Source: Flavobacteriaceae bacterium NBU2973 (lineage in GTDB: Bacteria > Bacteroidota > Bacteroidia > Flavobacteriales > Flavobacteriaceae). Taken from it: DNA of 64,000 bases. Below, in pieces: positions 18,473 to 29,817 of this stretch. The translations under genes were made by a program, and so were the position numbers. The stretch spans positions 186,001 through 250,000 of the forward strand of contig JAOEIQ010000002.1 of the NCBI GenBank assembly GCA_026162565.1. The letters are read 5' to 3'. The number at the start of each line of letters is the position of its first letter. Within the stretch, counting starts at the first letter, position 1. Below the pieces are notes generated by a model. It made no database searches and was not told where the DNA came from. It saw only the letters and a list, made by a program, of their open reading frames with translations.

Positions 18473-21016
18473 TTAAGCAGTCTTTTCTGACTTTTCTATC
18501 TTGATAGTCAGTTCATTAGATTTCGCATCTAAATCCATATGTATTTTATCGCCTTCTTGAATCTGTGAGTTAATTATCTCTTCCGCTAAAGCATCTTCTA
18601 TATATTTTTGAATAGCTCGCTTAAGAGGTCTAGCCCCATATTGTTTATCAAAACCTTTGTCAGCAATGTAGTCTTTTGCTTTTTTAGATAGCTTTAACGT
18701 ATAACCTAAATCATTAATTCTGTTAATTAATTTTTTAAGTTCAATATCAATAATCTTATTAATATCTTCTTTTTCAAGCGTATTAAAGACTACTACATCG
18801 TCAATCCTATTTAAAAACTCTGGAGCAAATGCTTTTTTAAGCGCATTTTCTATAACACTTTTTGCATTAGCATCTTCTTGAGCTTTTTGTGCTGCAGTAC
18901 CAAAACCAACTCCAGTACCAAAATCTTTAAGTTTTCTAGCTCCAATATTAGAAGTCATTATGATAATCGTATTTCTAAAATCTATTTTACGCCCTAAACT
19001 ATCAGTTAAATAACCATCATCTAATACTTGTAAAAGCATATTAAATACATCTGGATGTGCTTTTTCAATTTCGTCTAATAGTACAACAGCATAAGGTTTA
19101 CGTCTCACTTTTTCAGTAAGCTGACCACCTTCTTCATAACCAACATAACCAGGAGGTGCTCCAATTAATCTAGAAATGGCAAACTTTTCCATATACTCGC
19201 TCATATCTACACGAACCAATGTGTCTTCACTATCAAAAAGTTCACGAGCTAATACTTTGGCTAACTGTGTTTTACCAACTCCTGTTTGACCTAAAAATAT
19301 AAATGAACCAATTGGCTTATTAGGATCTTTTAATCCAGCTCTATTTCGTTGTATAGCTTTAACTACTTTAGCAACAGCTTCATCTTGACCAATAACTTTT
19401 CCTTTAATCAGTTCTGGTAAATTAGCAAGCTTATTACTTTCAGTTTGTGCAACTCTATTAACAGGAATTCCTGTCATCATAGACACGACATCTGCCACAT
19501 TATCTTCTGTCACTTCTACACGATGTTGTTTGGATTCTTCTTCCCAAGCTTCTTGAGCTTCAGCAAGATCTTTTTCTAAACGTTTTTCATCATCACGTAA
19601 CTTTGCAGCTTCCTCATATTTCTGTTTTTTTACTACAGAATTTTTAGTCTCTTTTACTTCTTCTAATTGACGCTCTAATTCTAAAATTTGTTTCGGTACA
19701 TCTAAATTGGTGATGTGTACTCTAGAGCCAGCTTCATCTAAAGCATCAATGGCTTTGTCTGGTAAAAAGCGTTCGGTCATATAACGATTGGTAAGCTTTA
19801 CACAAGCCTCAATAGCATTGTCAGTATAATCTACATTGTGATGCTCTTCATATTTACCCTTAATATTATTGAGTATTTCAATAGTTTCTTCAACAGATGT
19901 CGGCTCAACTATAACCTTTTGAAAACGACGCTCTAAAGCACCATCTTTTTCAATATACTGTCTATATTCATCTAGAGTGGTAGCACCAATACATTGTATT
20001 TCACCACGAGCTAGAGCAGGTTTAAACATATTAGAAGCATCTAAACTGCCTGTAGCGCCTCCAGCACCTACAATGGTATGAATTTCATCTATAAAAAGAA
20101 TAATATCATCATTCTTTTCTAATTCGTTCATTACAGCTTTCATACGCTCTTCAAACTGACCTCTATACTTGGTTCCAGCAACTAAACTTGCTAAATCAAG
20201 GGTAACTACTCGTTTATTAAATAAAATTCGAGATACTTTTTTACTAACAATTCTATTAGCTAATCCTTCAGCAATGGCAGATTTACCAACTCCAGGTTCA
20301 CCAATAAGTAAAGGATTGTTTTTTTTGCGTCTACTTAATATTTGTGAAACACGTTGAATTTCTTTTTCACGGCCAACAACAGGATCTAATTTTCCTTCTT
20401 CAGCTAACAAAGTAAGATCTCTACCAAAATTATCTAGAACAGGAGTTTTAGACTTCTTAGTACTTTTTGATCCAGATTGACTGAATGGATTTTCTTTTTC
20501 ATTGCCTTCGCTTAAACCGTCATCATCTGAAAAAGATTCTGCTTTTGGTTCTATATAATCGTTGTCTTCGCTTGATATCATATATTTAAATTGCTCTTTA
20601 ACATTATCGTAATCTACTTTTAACTTATTTAAAAGTTTTGTTGTAGGATCATTTTCATTTCTTAAAATGCACAGTAATAAATGTGCTGTGTTTATGGAGG
20701 TACTTTGAAATAACTTCGCTTCCAAAAACGTCGTTTTTAATGCTCTTTCTGCTTGTCTGGTTAAATGCAGATTCTTCTTTTCGTTAGAAGTAATTGTGAT
20801 ATTTGGATTAGCAGGACTCAATATTTCTACTTTTCGTCTTAAATGATTTAAATCGATATCTAAAGCATTTAAAATGTTTATCGCTTTTCCATTACCATCA
20901 CGTAAAAGACCAAGCATGAGGTGTTCAGTCCCAATAAAATCGTGACCTAAACGTAAAGCTTCTTCTTTACTAAATGCTATAACATCTTTTACCCTTGGTG
21001 AAAAATTATCGTCCAT
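18473..21016 (-). CDS. clpC: ATP-dependent Clp protease ATP-binding subunit / chaperone ClpC
   Basis: A 847-residue Hsp100 unfoldase that feeds proteins to ClpP. Two Clp_N repeats occupy residues 1-150. The first AAA+ module has Walker A GEPGVGKS and [17 protein letters not shown]-like motif ([19 protein letters not shown]) and the M-domain follow, marking ClpC and not ClpB. The second AAA+ module has [12 protein letters not shown]. The acidic serine-rich linker after the N-domain (residues about 150-190) is longer than in Bacillus ClpC. It is divergent from gyrA. No CtsR site is recognisable. Confidence 0.96.
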   Translation of the reverse strand: MDDNFSPRVKDVIAFSKEEALRLGHDFIGTEHLMLGLLRDGNGKAINILNALDIDLNHLRRKVEILSPANPNITITSNEKKNLHLTRQAERALKTTFLEAKLFQSTSINTAHLLLCILRNENDPTTKLLNKLKVDYDNVKEQFKYMISSEDNDYIEPKAESFSDDDGLSEGNEKENPFSQSGSKSTKKSKTPVLDNFGRDLTLLAEEGKLDPVVGREKEIQRVSQILSRRKKNNPLLIGEPGVGKSAIAEGLANRIVSKKVSRILFNKRVVTLDLASLVAGTKYRGQFEERMKAVMNELEKNDDIILFIDEIHTIVGAGGATGSLDASNMFKPALARGEIQCIGATTLDEYRQYIEKDGALERRFQKVIVEPTSVEETIEILNNIKGKYEEHHNVDYTDNAIEACVKLTNRYMTERFLPDKAIDALDEAGSRVHITNLDVPKQILELERQLEEVKETKNSVVKKQKYEEAAKLRDDEKRLEKDLAEAQEAWEEESKQHRVEVTEDNVADVVSMMTGIPVNRVAQTESNKLANLPELIKGKVIGQDEAVAKVVKAIQRNRAGLKDPNKPIGSFIFLGQTGVGKTQLAKVLARELFDSEDTLVRVDMSEYMEKFAISRLIGAPPGYVGYEEGGQLTEKVRRKPYAVVLLDEIEKAHPDVFNMLLQVLDDGYLTDSLGRKIDFRNTIIIMTSNIGARKLKDFGTGVGFGTAAQKAQEDANAKSVIENALKKAFAPEFLNRIDDVVVFNTLEKEDINKIIDIELKKLINRINDLGYTLKLSKKAKDYIADKGFDKQYGARPLKRAIQKYIEDALAEEIINSQIQEGDKIHMDLDAKSNELTIKIEKSEKTA

Positions 21017-21276
21017 AATTATATCCTTTCTGCATTAAAAATAATAAAAACAATAGTATAATGGCAAAAACTATACCTTAATTACTTTTTGTTTGTAGCT
21101 AATTGACAAAAAAAACTTCATATTCGCTATAATTTTAACGATATACTTATTAACGAAAACTAGTATCAAAATTGTTAATAAAAAAACTGAAAATACTGCA
21201 CAGAAGCTACAGTAGGACTAGCAAAATTAGTATATTAGCTCGATTTGAAAACCTACAAAAATTAACATAAAAATTT
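21017..21276. promoter_or_regulatory. clpC-gyrA divergent intergenic region
   Basis: 260 bases without a gene that must hold promoters for both. On the gyrA side TCGATTTG (near 21240) is a one-mismatch -7 box about 30 bases before the ATG. On the clpC side I find no clean consensus. No CIRCE element or heat-shock operator was seen. Confidence 0.35.
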
Positions 21277-23829
21277 ATGGCAGAAGGAGAAAAACTCATT
21301 CCAATTAACATTGAAGATGAAATGAAATCGGCTTACATTGATTATTCAATGTCAGTCATTGTGTCACGTGCGTTACCAGATGTAAGAGATGGTCTTAAAC
21401 CCGTTCATAGACGTGTACTGTATGGTATGCATGAATTAGGCGTTAGATCTAATACAGCACATAAAAAATCAGCTAGAATTGTTGGAGAAGTTTTAGGTAA
21501 ATACCATCCACATGGTGATACATCAGTTTATGATACAATGGTACGTATGGCTCAAGAGTGGAGTTTACGTTATATGTTAGTTGATGGTCAAGGTAACTTT
21601 GGGTCAGTAGATGGAGACAGCCCTGCAGCAATGCGTTATACAGAAGCACGTATGCGTAAGATTTCTGAAGACATGTTGGCAGATATTGATAAAGAAACGG
21701 TTGATCATAAATTAAACTTCGATGACACCCTTGAAGAGCCTACAGTGCTTCCAACACGTATTCCTGGTTTATTAGTTAATGGTGCTTCAGGTATTGCGGT
21801 TGGAATGGCTACTAACATGCCTCCACATAATTTATCTGAAGTGGTTGATGGTACCATTGCGTACATAGACAATAATGATATTGAGATAGATGAATTAATG
21901 CAGCATATTAAAGCGCCTGATTTTCCTACTGGAGGTACTATTTATGGATATGATGGTGTAAAAGAGGCTTTTCATTCTGGAAGAGGGCGTATAGTGATGC
22001 GTGGTAAAGCCATTATTGAAGAAGTTAAAGGACGAGAATGTATTATTGTTACTGAAATACCTTATCAAGTTAATAAAGCAGATATGATTAAAAAAACTGC
22101 TGACTTAATTAATGATAAAAAAATAGAAGGTATTTCTACAATTCGTGATGAGTCTGATAGAAAAGGAATGCGAATAGTTTATGTACTTAAACGCGATGCT
22201 ATACCGAATATCGTTCTTAATAAGTTATTTAAATACACTGCTTTACAATCATCATTTAGTGTTAATAATATTGCATTGGTAAACGGTCGACCTCAATTAT
22301 TAAACTTAAAAGAGCTTATACATTATTTTGTTGAGCATAGACATGAGGTAGTAGTTAGACGTACAACTTACGAATTGCGCAAAGCTGAAGAACGTGCGCA
22401 TATACTTGAAGGACTAATTATAGCATCAGATAATATTGATGAAGTTATAGCTTTAATCAGAGCATCTTCTAATGCTGATGAAGCTCGCGAAAAATTAATT
22501 GAGCGTTTTAAATTATCAGAAGTTCAAGCTAAAGCGATTGTAGAAATGCGTTTGCGTCAGCTTACAGGTTTAGAACAAGATAAGCTACGAAGTGAATACG
22601 ATGAAATAATGAAAACTATTGAGGATTTAAAAGATATTCTTGATAAGAAAGAGCGTCGTATGAACATAATAAAGGAAGAGCTTGAAGTTGTTAAAGACAA
22701 GTATGGAGATGAGCGACGTTCTATAATTGAATATGCAGGTGGCGATTTAAGTATTGAAGATATGATCCCAAATGAGAAGGTAGTAATTACAATATCTCAC
22801 GCTGGATATATAAAACGTACATCTCTTTCAGAATATAAAACTCAAAATAGAGGAGGAGTTGGACAAAAGGCCTCCACAACTAGAAGCGAAGACTTTTTAG
22901 AACATTTATTTGTTGGTACTAACCATCAATATATGTTATTCTTTACTCAAAAAGGAAAGTGTTTTTGGATGCGAGTTTATGAAATTCCCGAAGGAAGTAA
23001 AACATCTAAAGGTAGAGCTATTCAAAACTTAATAAATATTGATCAGGAAGATAAAGTAAAGGCTTTTATCTGTACTCAAGATTTAAAAGAAGAAGATTAC
23101 ATTAACAATCATTATGTAATTATGGCAACTAAAAAGGGACAAGTTAAAAAAACATCTTTAGAACAATACTCTCGTCCTAGAACAAATGGTATTAATGCCA
23201 TAACAATAAAAGACGATGATGAGTTATTAGAAGCTAAGCTTACAACTGGTGAAAGCCAAGTGATGTTAGCTTTAAAATCTGGTAAAGCAATTCGTTTTGA
23301 AGAAGCTAAAACACGACCAATGGGTAGAAATGCTTCTGGTGTTAGAGGGATTAAACTTGCCAACGAAAAAACAGATGAAGTAGTTGGTATGATTGCTGTT
23401 AATGATATGGATAGTAATATTCTTGTAGTTTCTGAAAATGGATACGGAAAACGATCAAGTTTAGAAGATTACAGAATTACTAACAGAGGAGGAAAAGGTG
23501 TAAAAACTATTTCCATTACAGAAAAAACAGGTAATTTAGTAGCAATTAAAAATGTAACGGATTCTGATGACTTAATGATTATTAATAAATCGGGAATAGC
23601 CATACGCATGGCAGTAGAAGATTTAAGAGTTATGGGTAGAGCTACACAAGGAGTTAAATTAATAAACCTAAAAGGATCCGATTCTATTGCTGCAGTTGCT
23701 AAAGTAATGCATGACGACGAAGATGTTGATTTAGATGATGATGGAAATATAATAGTATCTGAAAAGTCTGAAAATAGTGATCATAATCAAGATGGCACAA
23801 CTCTTGATATTAATGAAGACGATAAATAA
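21277..23829 (+). CDS. gyrA: DNA gyrase subunit A
   Basis: GyrA breaks and rejoins DNA during supercoiling. The breakage Tyr is Y121 in [10 protein letters not shown]. The quinolone region reads [17 protein letters not shown] (residues 77-93), wild-type in appearance with Thr-Ser in place of E. coli Ser-Ala. The C-terminal beta-pinwheel contains the repeated blades and the GyrA-box-like segment [11 protein letters not shown], which favours gyrase over topoisomerase IV. The acidic tail ([11 protein letters not shown]...) is usual. 850 residues. The TPR gene starts 29 bases downstream and is probably co-transcribed. Confidence 0.97.
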   Translation: MAEGEKLIPINIEDEMKSAYIDYSMSVIVSRALPDVRDGLKPVHRRVLYGMHELGVRSNTAHKKSARIVGEVLGKYHPHGDTSVYDTMVRMAQEWSLRYMLVDGQGNFGSVDGDSPAAMRYTEARMRKISEDMLADIDKETVDHKLNFDDTLEEPTVLPTRIPGLLVNGASGIAVGMATNMPPHNLSEVVDGTIAYIDNNDIEIDELMQHIKAPDFPTGGTIYGYDGVKEAFHSGRGRIVMRGKAIIEEVKGRECIIVTEIPYQVNKADMIKKTADLINDKKIEGISTIRDESDRKGMRIVYVLKRDAIPNIVLNKLFKYTALQSSFSVNNIALVNGRPQLLNLKELIHYFVEHRHEVVVRRTTYELRKAEERAHILEGLIIASDNIDEVIALIRASSNADEAREKLIERFKLSEVQAKAIVEMRLRQLTGLEQDKLRSEYDEIMKTIEDLKDILDKKERRMNIIKEELEVVKDKYGDERRSIIEYAGGDLSIEDMIPNEKVVITISHAGYIKRTSLSEYKTQNRGGVGQKASTTRSEDFLEHLFVGTNHQYMLFFTQKGKCFWMRVYEIPEGSKTSKGRAIQNLINIDQEDKVKAFICTQDLKEEDYINNHYVIMATKKGQVKKTSLEQYSRPRTNGINAITIKDDDELLEAKLTTGESQVMLALKSGKAIRFEEAKTRPMGRNASGVRGIKLANEKTDEVVGMIAVNDMDSNILVVSENGYGKRSSLEDYRITNRGGKGVKTISITEKTGNLVAIKNVTDSDDLMIINKSGIAIRMAVEDLRVMGRATQGVKLINLKGSDSIAAVAKVMHDDEDVDLDDDGNIIVSEKSENSDHNQDGTTLDINEDDK

Positions 23830-23857
23830 TAACACTTATAATTAAACACTAACAAAA

Positions 23858-25105
23858 ATGAAAAAACTCGTATTAATAGCATTAGCTTTTTCTATTGGTT
23901 CATATTCTTTTGCTCAAAAGAAAGAGATTAAAATGGCTGAAAAAGCTATTAACAAAAGTAATTATGCAGAAGCAAAAGCTGCAATAAATCAAGCAGAAGC
24001 GTTATTAGCTTCTATGGATGATAAAACTAAAGACAAATTTTACTTATTAAAAGGTCAAGCACTGTATGCTAATGGAGCTGGGTCAGATGTCGATATTGAC
24101 ACTGCAATAGAAAGTTTAAAAAACTTACAAAATTCATCTGAAGCAAATGAGTTAACTAAATCTATGGTTAATACTTTTTTAACTAAAGGGAATAATGCCT
24201 ATCAGTCTAGTGATTTTAAAACTTCTTCAAAATATTTTGAACGAGCTTATCGAATTTCACCTATTGACACTTCGTATTTATATTATGCTTCATCTGCTGC
24301 TGTAAATGGAAAAGACTTTAATAAAGCATTAAGTCTTTATGAAGAGTTAAGAGATATGAACTATACAGGTATTGAAAGAGAGTTTACTGCTGTTAGCGCC
24401 GAAACTAATCAAGTTGAAGTATTTGATAATGAACAAATGCGAGACTTATCTGTTAAAGCAGGGACTCATTTAAAACCTAGTGATAGACCAACGGAATCTA
24501 AAAATGCAGAAATTATAAAAAACATTGCATTGATCTATACTCAAAATGGAGAGAATGATAAAGCAGTAGCTGCTCTCAATGAAGCAAGAAAATTAAATCC
24601 TGATGACACAAATTTACTGCTTACAGAAGCTAATGTTTACTATAAAATGGGTAATACCGATAAATTTAAGGAGCTAATGGAGGAAGCATCTTCTAAAGAC
24701 CCAAACAATGTTGAGCTTTTATATAACCTTGGTGTAGTATCTGCTGATTCAGGAGATGCAGAAACAGCAAAAAAATATTACAAAAAAGCTATTGAAGTAG
24801 ATCCATCCTATTCTTCAGCTCAAATCAATTTAGCTGCTCTAATTTTAGCTGATGAAAATAATATAATTGAGGAAATGAATGGTTTAGGAAGTTCTGCGGC
24901 AGATGATAGACGTTATGAAGAGTTACAAGTTAAAAGACAAAACCTTTATAAAGAAGCAGTACCTTATTTGGAGGCTGTAATGAGCCAAAACGCAACCAAT
25001 CTGCAGGCTGCAAAAACACTAATGAATATATATAGTGCAATTGGAGAGGATGATAAGTTTAATGCCATGAAAGCAAAAGTTGAAATGTTAGAATCTGGTA
25101 ACTAA
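23858..25105 (+). CDS. Exported tetratricopeptide-repeat protein
   Basis: A 415-residue protein with a signal peptide (MKKLVLIALAFSIGSYSFAQ, cleavage after AQ). TPR units are clear around residues 230-330 (for example NVELLYNLGVVSADSG and DAETAKKYYKKAIEVDPSYS). The N-terminal part also has TPR-like helices. Such proteins scaffold envelope complexes, but no partner is evident. It follows gyrA by 29 bases and ends at a strong terminator. The gyrA-TPR pairing recurs in flavobacteria as far as I recall. Confidence 0.85.
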   Translation: MKKLVLIALAFSIGSYSFAQKKEIKMAEKAINKSNYAEAKAAINQAEALLASMDDKTKDKFYLLKGQALYANGAGSDVDIDTAIESLKNLQNSSEANELTKSMVNTFLTKGNNAYQSSDFKTSSKYFERAYRISPIDTSYLYYASSAAVNGKDFNKALSLYEELRDMNYTGIEREFTAVSAETNQVEVFDNEQMRDLSVKAGTHLKPSDRPTESKNAEIIKNIALIYTQNGENDKAVAALNEARKLNPDDTNLLLTEANVYYKMGNTDKFKELMEEASSKDPNNVELLYNLGVVSADSGDAETAKKYYKKAIEVDPSYSSAQINLAALILADENNIIEEMNGLGSSAADDRRYEELQVKRQNLYKEAVPYLEAVMSQNATNLQAAKTLMNIYSAIGEDDKFNAMKAKVEMLESGN

Positions 25106-25123
25106 CAGTCGCAATAATTATAT

Positions 25124-25157
25124 AAAAAAAGCGCTAATTATAATTAGCGCTTTTTTT
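25124..25157. terminator. Bidirectional terminator between the TPR gene and the NlpC/P60 gene
   Basis: A perfect 17-bp palindrome, AAAAAAAGCGCTAATTA and its complement with no loop bases. It overlaps the NlpC/P60 stop codon on the other strand. Confidence 0.93.
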
Positions 25158-25905
25158 ATATAATTTTTTTTATCACTCGCAATTTATGAGTATGTAAACC
25201 CTTATCTATATTATAAATACCTGAATGATCTAATCTGTCAATTCTCACTTTACCATGCGCATGAATAATATAATTATCTTTCATAATTATACCAACATGA
25301 ATAATATCACCTTCTGAATTATCAAAAAAAGCTAAATCTCCAGGTTCACTTTCCTCAATAAAACTCAATGCTTCACCTTGAGTAGCTTGCATAGAGGCAT
25401 CTCTTAATAATTTATACCCATTAAGTTTATAAACCATTTGGGTAAAACCCGAGCAATCAATACCAAAAGGTGTTTTTCCTCCCCAAAGATAAGGTGCATT
25501 TAAATACATAAATGCATTCTCTATAATCTTGCTCTTATCTTGTTTTCCAGAAATTTTAGATCCATCAAAAGTATGTTTTAATAATTTTAAACCATTAATT
25601 GAGGAGCCTAATGGTACAGAATATAAGTTTTTACTCTCGTCTTCAACAAACTCTACTAAATCATTTGATAGTAAACTTTCAGAGTTATCCAGAGAGTCAT
25701 ACTCTTCTTTTAAAATCTCTTGATATTGTTTATTATCAACCCAGCCTTCATATTTGTCAAATGCTAAACGAATTCTACTCCAAGATTTACGTTGCTCAAG
25801 AACCTTAAAATGATCTCCATACAAAACTTGGGATATTAATTCACTTTTATCAGATGCTTCAGATCGTAATGGAACAATGCTTAAATTACAAATTCCGTAT
25901 TGCAT
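25156..25905 (-). CDS. NlpC/P60 (C40) cysteine peptidase with N-terminal SH3-like domains
   Basis: A 249-residue peptidoglycan-type peptidase. SH3b-like strands occupy residues about 5-110 (GDHFKVLEQRKSWSRIRLA). The catalytic Cys is C151 in FGIDCSGF and the catalytic His is H203 in GDIIHVGII, followed by IIHAHG. No signal peptide is visible, so export is unproven. The ancestor may act on imported muropeptides as in recycling enzymes. It starts 10 bases after the thiolase gene, so the two are co-transcribed, although no functional link is obvious. Confidence 0.88.
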   Translation of the reverse strand: MQYGICNLSIVPLRSEASDKSELISQVLYGDHFKVLEQRKSWSRIRLAFDKYEGWVDNKQYQEILKEEYDSLDNSESLLSNDLVEFVEDESKNLYSVPLGSSINGLKLLKHTFDGSKISGKQDKSKIIENAFMYLNAPYLWGGKTPFGIDCSGFTQMVYKLNGYKLLRDASMQATQGEALSFIEESEPGDLAFFDNSEGDIIHVGIIMKDNYIIHAHGKVRIDRLDHSGIYNIDKGLHTHKLRVIKKII

Positions 25906-25915
25906 TAAAAAACTA

Positions 25916-27094
25916 TTAGTTACGCTCTAAAACTAGTGCAGAAGCTCCGCCACCACCATTACAAATTGCAGCAGCACCAATTTTTGCATTATTTTGTTCT
26001 AAAACATTTAATAAGGTTATCAATATTCTAACTCCAGAGCATCCTAGAGGATGACCTAATGAAACTGCTCCACCATTTACATTGACATTTTTATCATTTA
26101 AGCCTAATAGTTTCATATTAGCTAAACCAACAACAGAAAAGGCTTCGTTGAATTCAAAATAATCTACATCATTAATAGATATTCCAGCTCTATCTAATGC
26201 CTTTGGCAAAGCTTTAGCAGGAGCAGTTGTAAACCATTTTGGTTCATGAGCTGCATCTGCATAACTTTTTATTGTTGCTAGTGGTTTTAAACCTAATTCA
26301 ATTGCTTTTTCTTTACTCATTAGTACCATTGCTCCAGCTCCGTCATTTATGGTCGACGCATTAGCAGCAGTAACGGTTCCATCTTTCGTAAACGCAGGAC
26401 GTAAAGTAGGAATTTTTTCCATTTTTACATTAGTATACTCTTCGTCTCTAGAAACTATAATTGGTTCTCCACGTCTCTGTGGTACTTCAACAGGGACAAC
26501 TTCATTATCAAATTTTCCAGCATCCCAAGCAGCAGTAGACCGTTTGTAAGATTGAATTGCAAACTTATCTTGATCCTCACGAGAAAACTTATATTCAACA
26601 GCACAAGCATCAGCACAAACACCCATGGCATTTTGGTCATAAACATCAACTAAACCATCTTTTTGCATACCATCAATTAAAGTTATAGGTCCAAATTTAG
26701 TAGAACTACGAGCATGCATATAATGAGGAATTAAACTCATATTTTCCATTCCACCAGCTACAACTACATCTGCATCTCCTAATTTAATAGCTTGAGCAGC
26801 TTGCATGACAGCTTTCATTCCAGAAGCACATACTTTATTTACAGTTGTACAAGGAACAGTATCTGGAATTCCTGCATAAATAGCAGCTTGTCTAGCAGGA
26901 GCTTGTCCTGTACCAGCTTGAACTACATTACCCATTAAAACTTCTTCAACTAATTCTGGCTTGAGATTTATTTTATCAAGCGCTCCTTTAATAGCAATAG
27001 CTCCTAATTTGGGAGCAGGAATTGTAGATAATGATCCAAGAAAACTACCTATTGGTGTTCTTGCAGCAGATACAATTACAACTTCTTTATTCAT
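25916..27094 (-). CDS. Acetyl-CoA C-acyltransferase (thiolase)
   Basis: A 392-residue thiolase that condenses or cleaves acyl-CoAs. The acylated cysteine is C89 in VNKVCASGMKAVMQ. NEAFS, GGAVSLGHPLGCSG and CNGGGGASALV hold the other catalytic His and Cys. The sequence fits a biosynthetic acetyl-CoA acetyltransferase or a 3-ketoacyl-CoA thiolase, and context does not decide between them. No fadB-like gene is adjacent. The NlpC/P60 gene follows at 10 bases. Confidence 0.93.
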   Translation of the reverse strand: MNKEVVIVSAARTPIGSFLGSLSTIPAPKLGAIAIKGALDKINLKPELVEEVLMGNVVQAGTGQAPARQAAIYAGIPDTVPCTTVNKVCASGMKAVMQAAQAIKLGDADVVVAGGMENMSLIPHYMHARSSTKFGPITLIDGMQKDGLVDVYDQNAMGVCADACAVEYKFSREDQDKFAIQSYKRSTAAWDAGKFDNEVVPVEVPQRRGEPIIVSRDEEYTNVKMEKIPTLRPAFTKDGTVTAANASTINDGAGAMVLMSKEKAIELGLKPLATIKSYADAAHEPKWFTTAPAKALPKALDRAGISINDVDYFEFNEAFSVVGLANMKLLGLNDKNVNVNGGAVSLGHPLGCSGVRILITLLNVLEQNNAKIGAAAICNGGGGASALVLERN

Positions 27095-27195
27095 TATATG
27101 GGAAATTTAATTTTGAGAGTACGAAATTAATCAATTTTAGAGGATAATGGAAGTAATGAACTATATAAATGAATTTAAAAAAGAATAGTTTTTAC

Positions 27196-27203
27196 TACAT
27201 TTG
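27196..27203 (+). promoter_or_regulatory. -7 promoter box for the 7TM-HD gene
   Basis: TACATTTG is a perfect TAnnTTTG match, 17 bases before the ATG at 27221. Confidence 0.65.
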
Positions 27204-27220
27204 ATTAGTTACATAAATAA

Positions 27221-29269
27221 ATGAAAGATTTCATTAATAGTTTCTATAAAAACCATTCTCTTATTTACAAGGTGCTCTTGTTTATAAGTGCAACTTTTTT
27301 AATTGTTTACCTATTTCCAAAACGCGGAAAATTTAAATATAATTTTGAAAAAGGAAAACCTTGGCAATCTGAAAATTTATATGCTCCTTTTGATTTTGCT
27401 ATAAAGAAAACTACCGAAGAGTTAGATGAAGAAAAAGAAATAATCAAGAGAAATTCTATTTTATACTTTTCATTAGATAGTTCTATTTTTAAAGAAGTAA
27501 ATGACAACTACGCAAAAGATTTTAAGTCATTTTTTCCAGATTCACTTTCAAAAACTCAAACACAAGGTTTATTTAAGTCCGGACAATCGCTCTTAAGTGA
27601 TATGTATAGTTTAGGTGTTTTGGATGATAATTATGATTTTGATAATGATAAAGTTGTTAAAATTCTGAATAATAGAATTGAAATAAATACGGCTACTTTT
27701 AGCGATTTAATTAATCAAAATGTTTTAGGTCAACACATTGATAACTTTATAAATAATGTTGGTCTACAAGAATTTAGTAATAATTATAAAGCATTGTTTT
27801 TTGAAATTGTAAAGCCCAATTTACAATTAGATAAAAGCTTAACAGATAAAGCTTTAGAAGATGCCATAAGTATTATTTCTCCTACCAGAAGTAGTGTAGA
27901 AAAAGAAACTTTAATCATATCAAAAGGAGAAGTAGTAGAGGGAGATCAGTACAACATACTTAAATCTTTAGAGTCTGAATACAAATCACAAACCTGGAAT
28001 GAATCAAACTATAACTGGATTATTACAGCTTATACAGTATTAGTTTCATTAGCATTATTAATGCTCTTATTGTTTTTACGAAAGTATAGATTGGATGTAT
28101 TTAATAACAATACTAAAGTAACATTCATATTTTTCAATATCATTATCATTGTTTTAATCACCACTTTAATTGTAAACTATAATTCACAATACATTTATGT
28201 AGTTCCAATTTGTATTCTGCCATTAATTTTAAAAGCCTTTTTTGATGCCAGACTTGGTTTGTTTGCTCATGTTATTACAGTTTTATTATTAGGATCTATT
28301 GTACCTAATAGTTATGAGTATATGTTTTTGCAAATAATTGCTGGTATAGTTACTATTTTAACTGTATCTGAGTTATATAAAAGAGCAAATTTATTTATAT
28401 CTGTAGGTCAAATTACTTTAATATATATAATTGCCTATTTTGCTTTTTTTGTGATTCATGAGGGGACTATTGAAACTATTGAATTAGAAACTTTTGGGTT
28501 ATTTATCCTAGGAGGTTTAGCCACATTATTTGTACAACCTCTTATTTATGCATACGAAAAGATATTTGGTTTGGTGTCAGATGTATCTTTATTAGAGTTG
28601 TCAGATACGAATTCTAAATTATTAAAAGAGCTTTCAAATAGGGCGCCTGGAACTTTTCATCATTCACTTAATGTAGCAAATCTAGCTGAAGCTTCTGCTA
28701 ATGAAATAGGAGCTAATGCTATGTTGGTTAGAGTAGGTGCGCTTTATCATGATATTGGTAAAATGAAAAACCCTGAATTTTTTACTGAAAATCAAGCTAC
28801 AGGTACAAATCCACATGATGAATTATCCTCTAAAGAGAGTTCTAAATTAATCATCGACCATGTTATAAGAGGAATTGAAATAGCTAAAAAAAATAAGCTT
28901 CCTGATCGAGTAATCGATTTTATTAGAACACATCATGGTACGAGTACAGTTTATTATTTTTATATGAAAGAGAAGTCAGTAAATGACTCTGTTAATGAAA
29001 CAGATTTTAAATATCCGGGACCAAAACCTTTTAGTAAAGAAACTGCAATTTTAATGATGTGCGATAGTGTAGAAGCTGCTTCAAAAAGTTTAAGAGAGCC
29101 GACATCAAATAAGATTGATGATTTTGTTGAAAATATTATCAACAAGCAAATGGATAACGGACAATTCTTAAATTCTAATATTACTTTTAAAGAAATACAA
29201 TCTATCAAAAAAGTGCTAAAGCGTAAACTAGCAAACATTTATCATTTGCGTATAGAATATCCTGAATAA
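27221..29269 (+). CDS. PgpH-like 7TM-HD family phosphodiesterase (putative c-di-AMP hydrolase)
   Basis: A 682-residue inner-membrane protein. A first membrane helix (about 16-33) is followed by an extracytoplasmic 7TM-HDED domain (about 50-260). A bundle of about seven membrane helices comes next (265-450), then a cytoplasmic HD domain with HHSLNVANLAE near residue 480 and ALYHDIGKMKNPEFF near 507. Members of this architecture (PgpH) hydrolyse c-di-AMP. That activity is inferred here from family. It is monocistronic and ends before the tRNA cluster. Confidence 0.92.
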   Translation: MKDFINSFYKNHSLIYKVLLFISATFLIVYLFPKRGKFKYNFEKGKPWQSENLYAPFDFAIKKTTEELDEEKEIIKRNSILYFSLDSSIFKEVNDNYAKDFKSFFPDSLSKTQTQGLFKSGQSLLSDMYSLGVLDDNYDFDNDKVVKILNNRIEINTATFSDLINQNVLGQHIDNFINNVGLQEFSNNYKALFFEIVKPNLQLDKSLTDKALEDAISIISPTRSSVEKETLIISKGEVVEGDQYNILKSLESEYKSQTWNESNYNWIITAYTVLVSLALLMLLLFLRKYRLDVFNNNTKVTFIFFNIIIIVLITTLIVNYNSQYIYVVPICILPLILKAFFDARLGLFAHVITVLLLGSIVPNSYEYMFLQIIAGIVTILTVSELYKRANLFISVGQITLIYIIAYFAFFVIHEGTIETIELETFGLFILGGLATLFVQPLIYAYEKIFGLVSDVSLLELSDTNSKLLKELSNRAPGTFHHSLNVANLAEASANEIGANAMLVRVGALYHDIGKMKNPEFFTENQATGTNPHDELSSKESSKLIIDHVIRGIEIAKKNKLPDRVIDFIRTHHGTSTVYYFYMKEKSVNDSVNETDFKYPGPKPFSKETAILMMCDSVEAASKSLREPTSNKIDDFVENIINKQMDNGQFLNSNITFKEIQSIKKVLKRKLANIYHLRIEYPE

Positions 29270-29295
29270 TTATTTTAAAAAATTGAATAAAATAG

Positions 29296-29326
29296 TTGCG
29301 TTCTTTATAATGAAAAGTTACATTTG
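29296..29326 (+). promoter_or_regulatory. Promoter of the tRNA cluster
   Basis: TTG (29296-29298), 20 bases, then TACATTTG (29319-29326). This is a good Bacteroidota promoter, and it ends 38 bases before the tRNA-Ser 5' end. Confidence 0.75.
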
Positions 29327-29364
29327 CATCCGCAATTTTATTGCAAAAGTTCTTTAAATAAATA

Positions 29365-29448
29365 GGAGAGGTGCCAGAGTGGTAATGGAGCAGATTGCTA
29401 ATCTGTCAACGCGTAAGTGTTGCCTGGGTTCGAATCCCAGTCTCTCCG
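29365..29448 (+). tRNA. tRNA-Ser(GCT)
   Basis: Acceptor GGAGAGG pairs with TCTCTCC (one G-T pair), discriminator G. The anticodon loop TTGCTAA gives anticodon GCT for AGC/AGT codons. A long class II variable arm (CAACGCGTAAGTGTTG) and T-loop GTTCGAATC are present. 84 bases, no encoded CCA. Confidence 0.96.
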
Positions 29449-29467
29449 CTATTAGATAACCAATTTT

Positions 29468-29542
29468 CGGGGTGTAGCGTAGCCCGGTTATCGCGCCGCG
29501 TTTGGGACGCGGAGGTCGCAGGTTCGAATCCTGCCACCCCGA
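29468..29542 (+). tRNA. tRNA-Pro(TGG)
   Basis: Acceptor CGGGGTG pairs fully with CACCCCG, discriminator A. Anticodon stem CCGCG/CGCGG encloses loop TTTGGGA (anticodon TGG). T-arm GCAGG-TTCGAAT-CCTGC. 75 bases, no encoded CCA. Confidence 0.96.
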
Positions 29543-29743
29543 CAAAAAGCTTAAAACTATTTTGTTGAAAATTTATTTTCATGAAAAATTAATTAAAGCT
29601 TTTGTAAAAAGCCTAGCTTTTTGCAATAACTCTTTCAGGATCAGTTTAGCTAATCTTGTAATTGGTGTTAAGAAGGTAAGTCAACTTGCCAGTTGATTCC
29701 TTCGTGAAAAATGTCTAGTAGACATTTTTAAAACATTCGGTCC
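29543..29743. other. 200-base spacer between tRNA-Pro and tRNA-Arg with three hairpins
   Basis: No gene. It holds AAAAAGC-CTA-GCTTTTT (near 29606), TCAACT-TGCC-AGTTGA (near 29680) and a nearly perfect palindrome AAAAATGTCTA-G-TAGACATTTTT (29707-29729) ending in T residues. The last could terminate the Ser-Pro transcript or mark tRNA processing, and it lies 14 bases before tRNA-Arg. Confidence 0.6.
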
Positions 29744-29817
29744 GGTCGCGTAGCTCAGCTGGATAGAGCATCTGCCTTCTAAGCAGACGGTCACAGGTTC
29801 GAATCCTGTCGCGATCA
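29744..29817 (+). tRNA. tRNA-Arg(TCT), integration target of the island
   Basis: Acceptor GGTCGCG pairs with CGCGATC (one G-T pair), discriminator A. Anticodon stem TCTGC/GCAGA encloses CTTCTAA (anticodon TCT). T-arm ACAGG-TTCGAAT-CCTGT. 74 bases. Its last 14 bases and the next one form the island attachment core, so the tRNA is restored by the element. Confidence 0.96.

Noticed and set aside
21017-21276. CIRCE or CtsR operator before clpC
   Set aside because: No matching inverted or direct repeats could be found on either strand.
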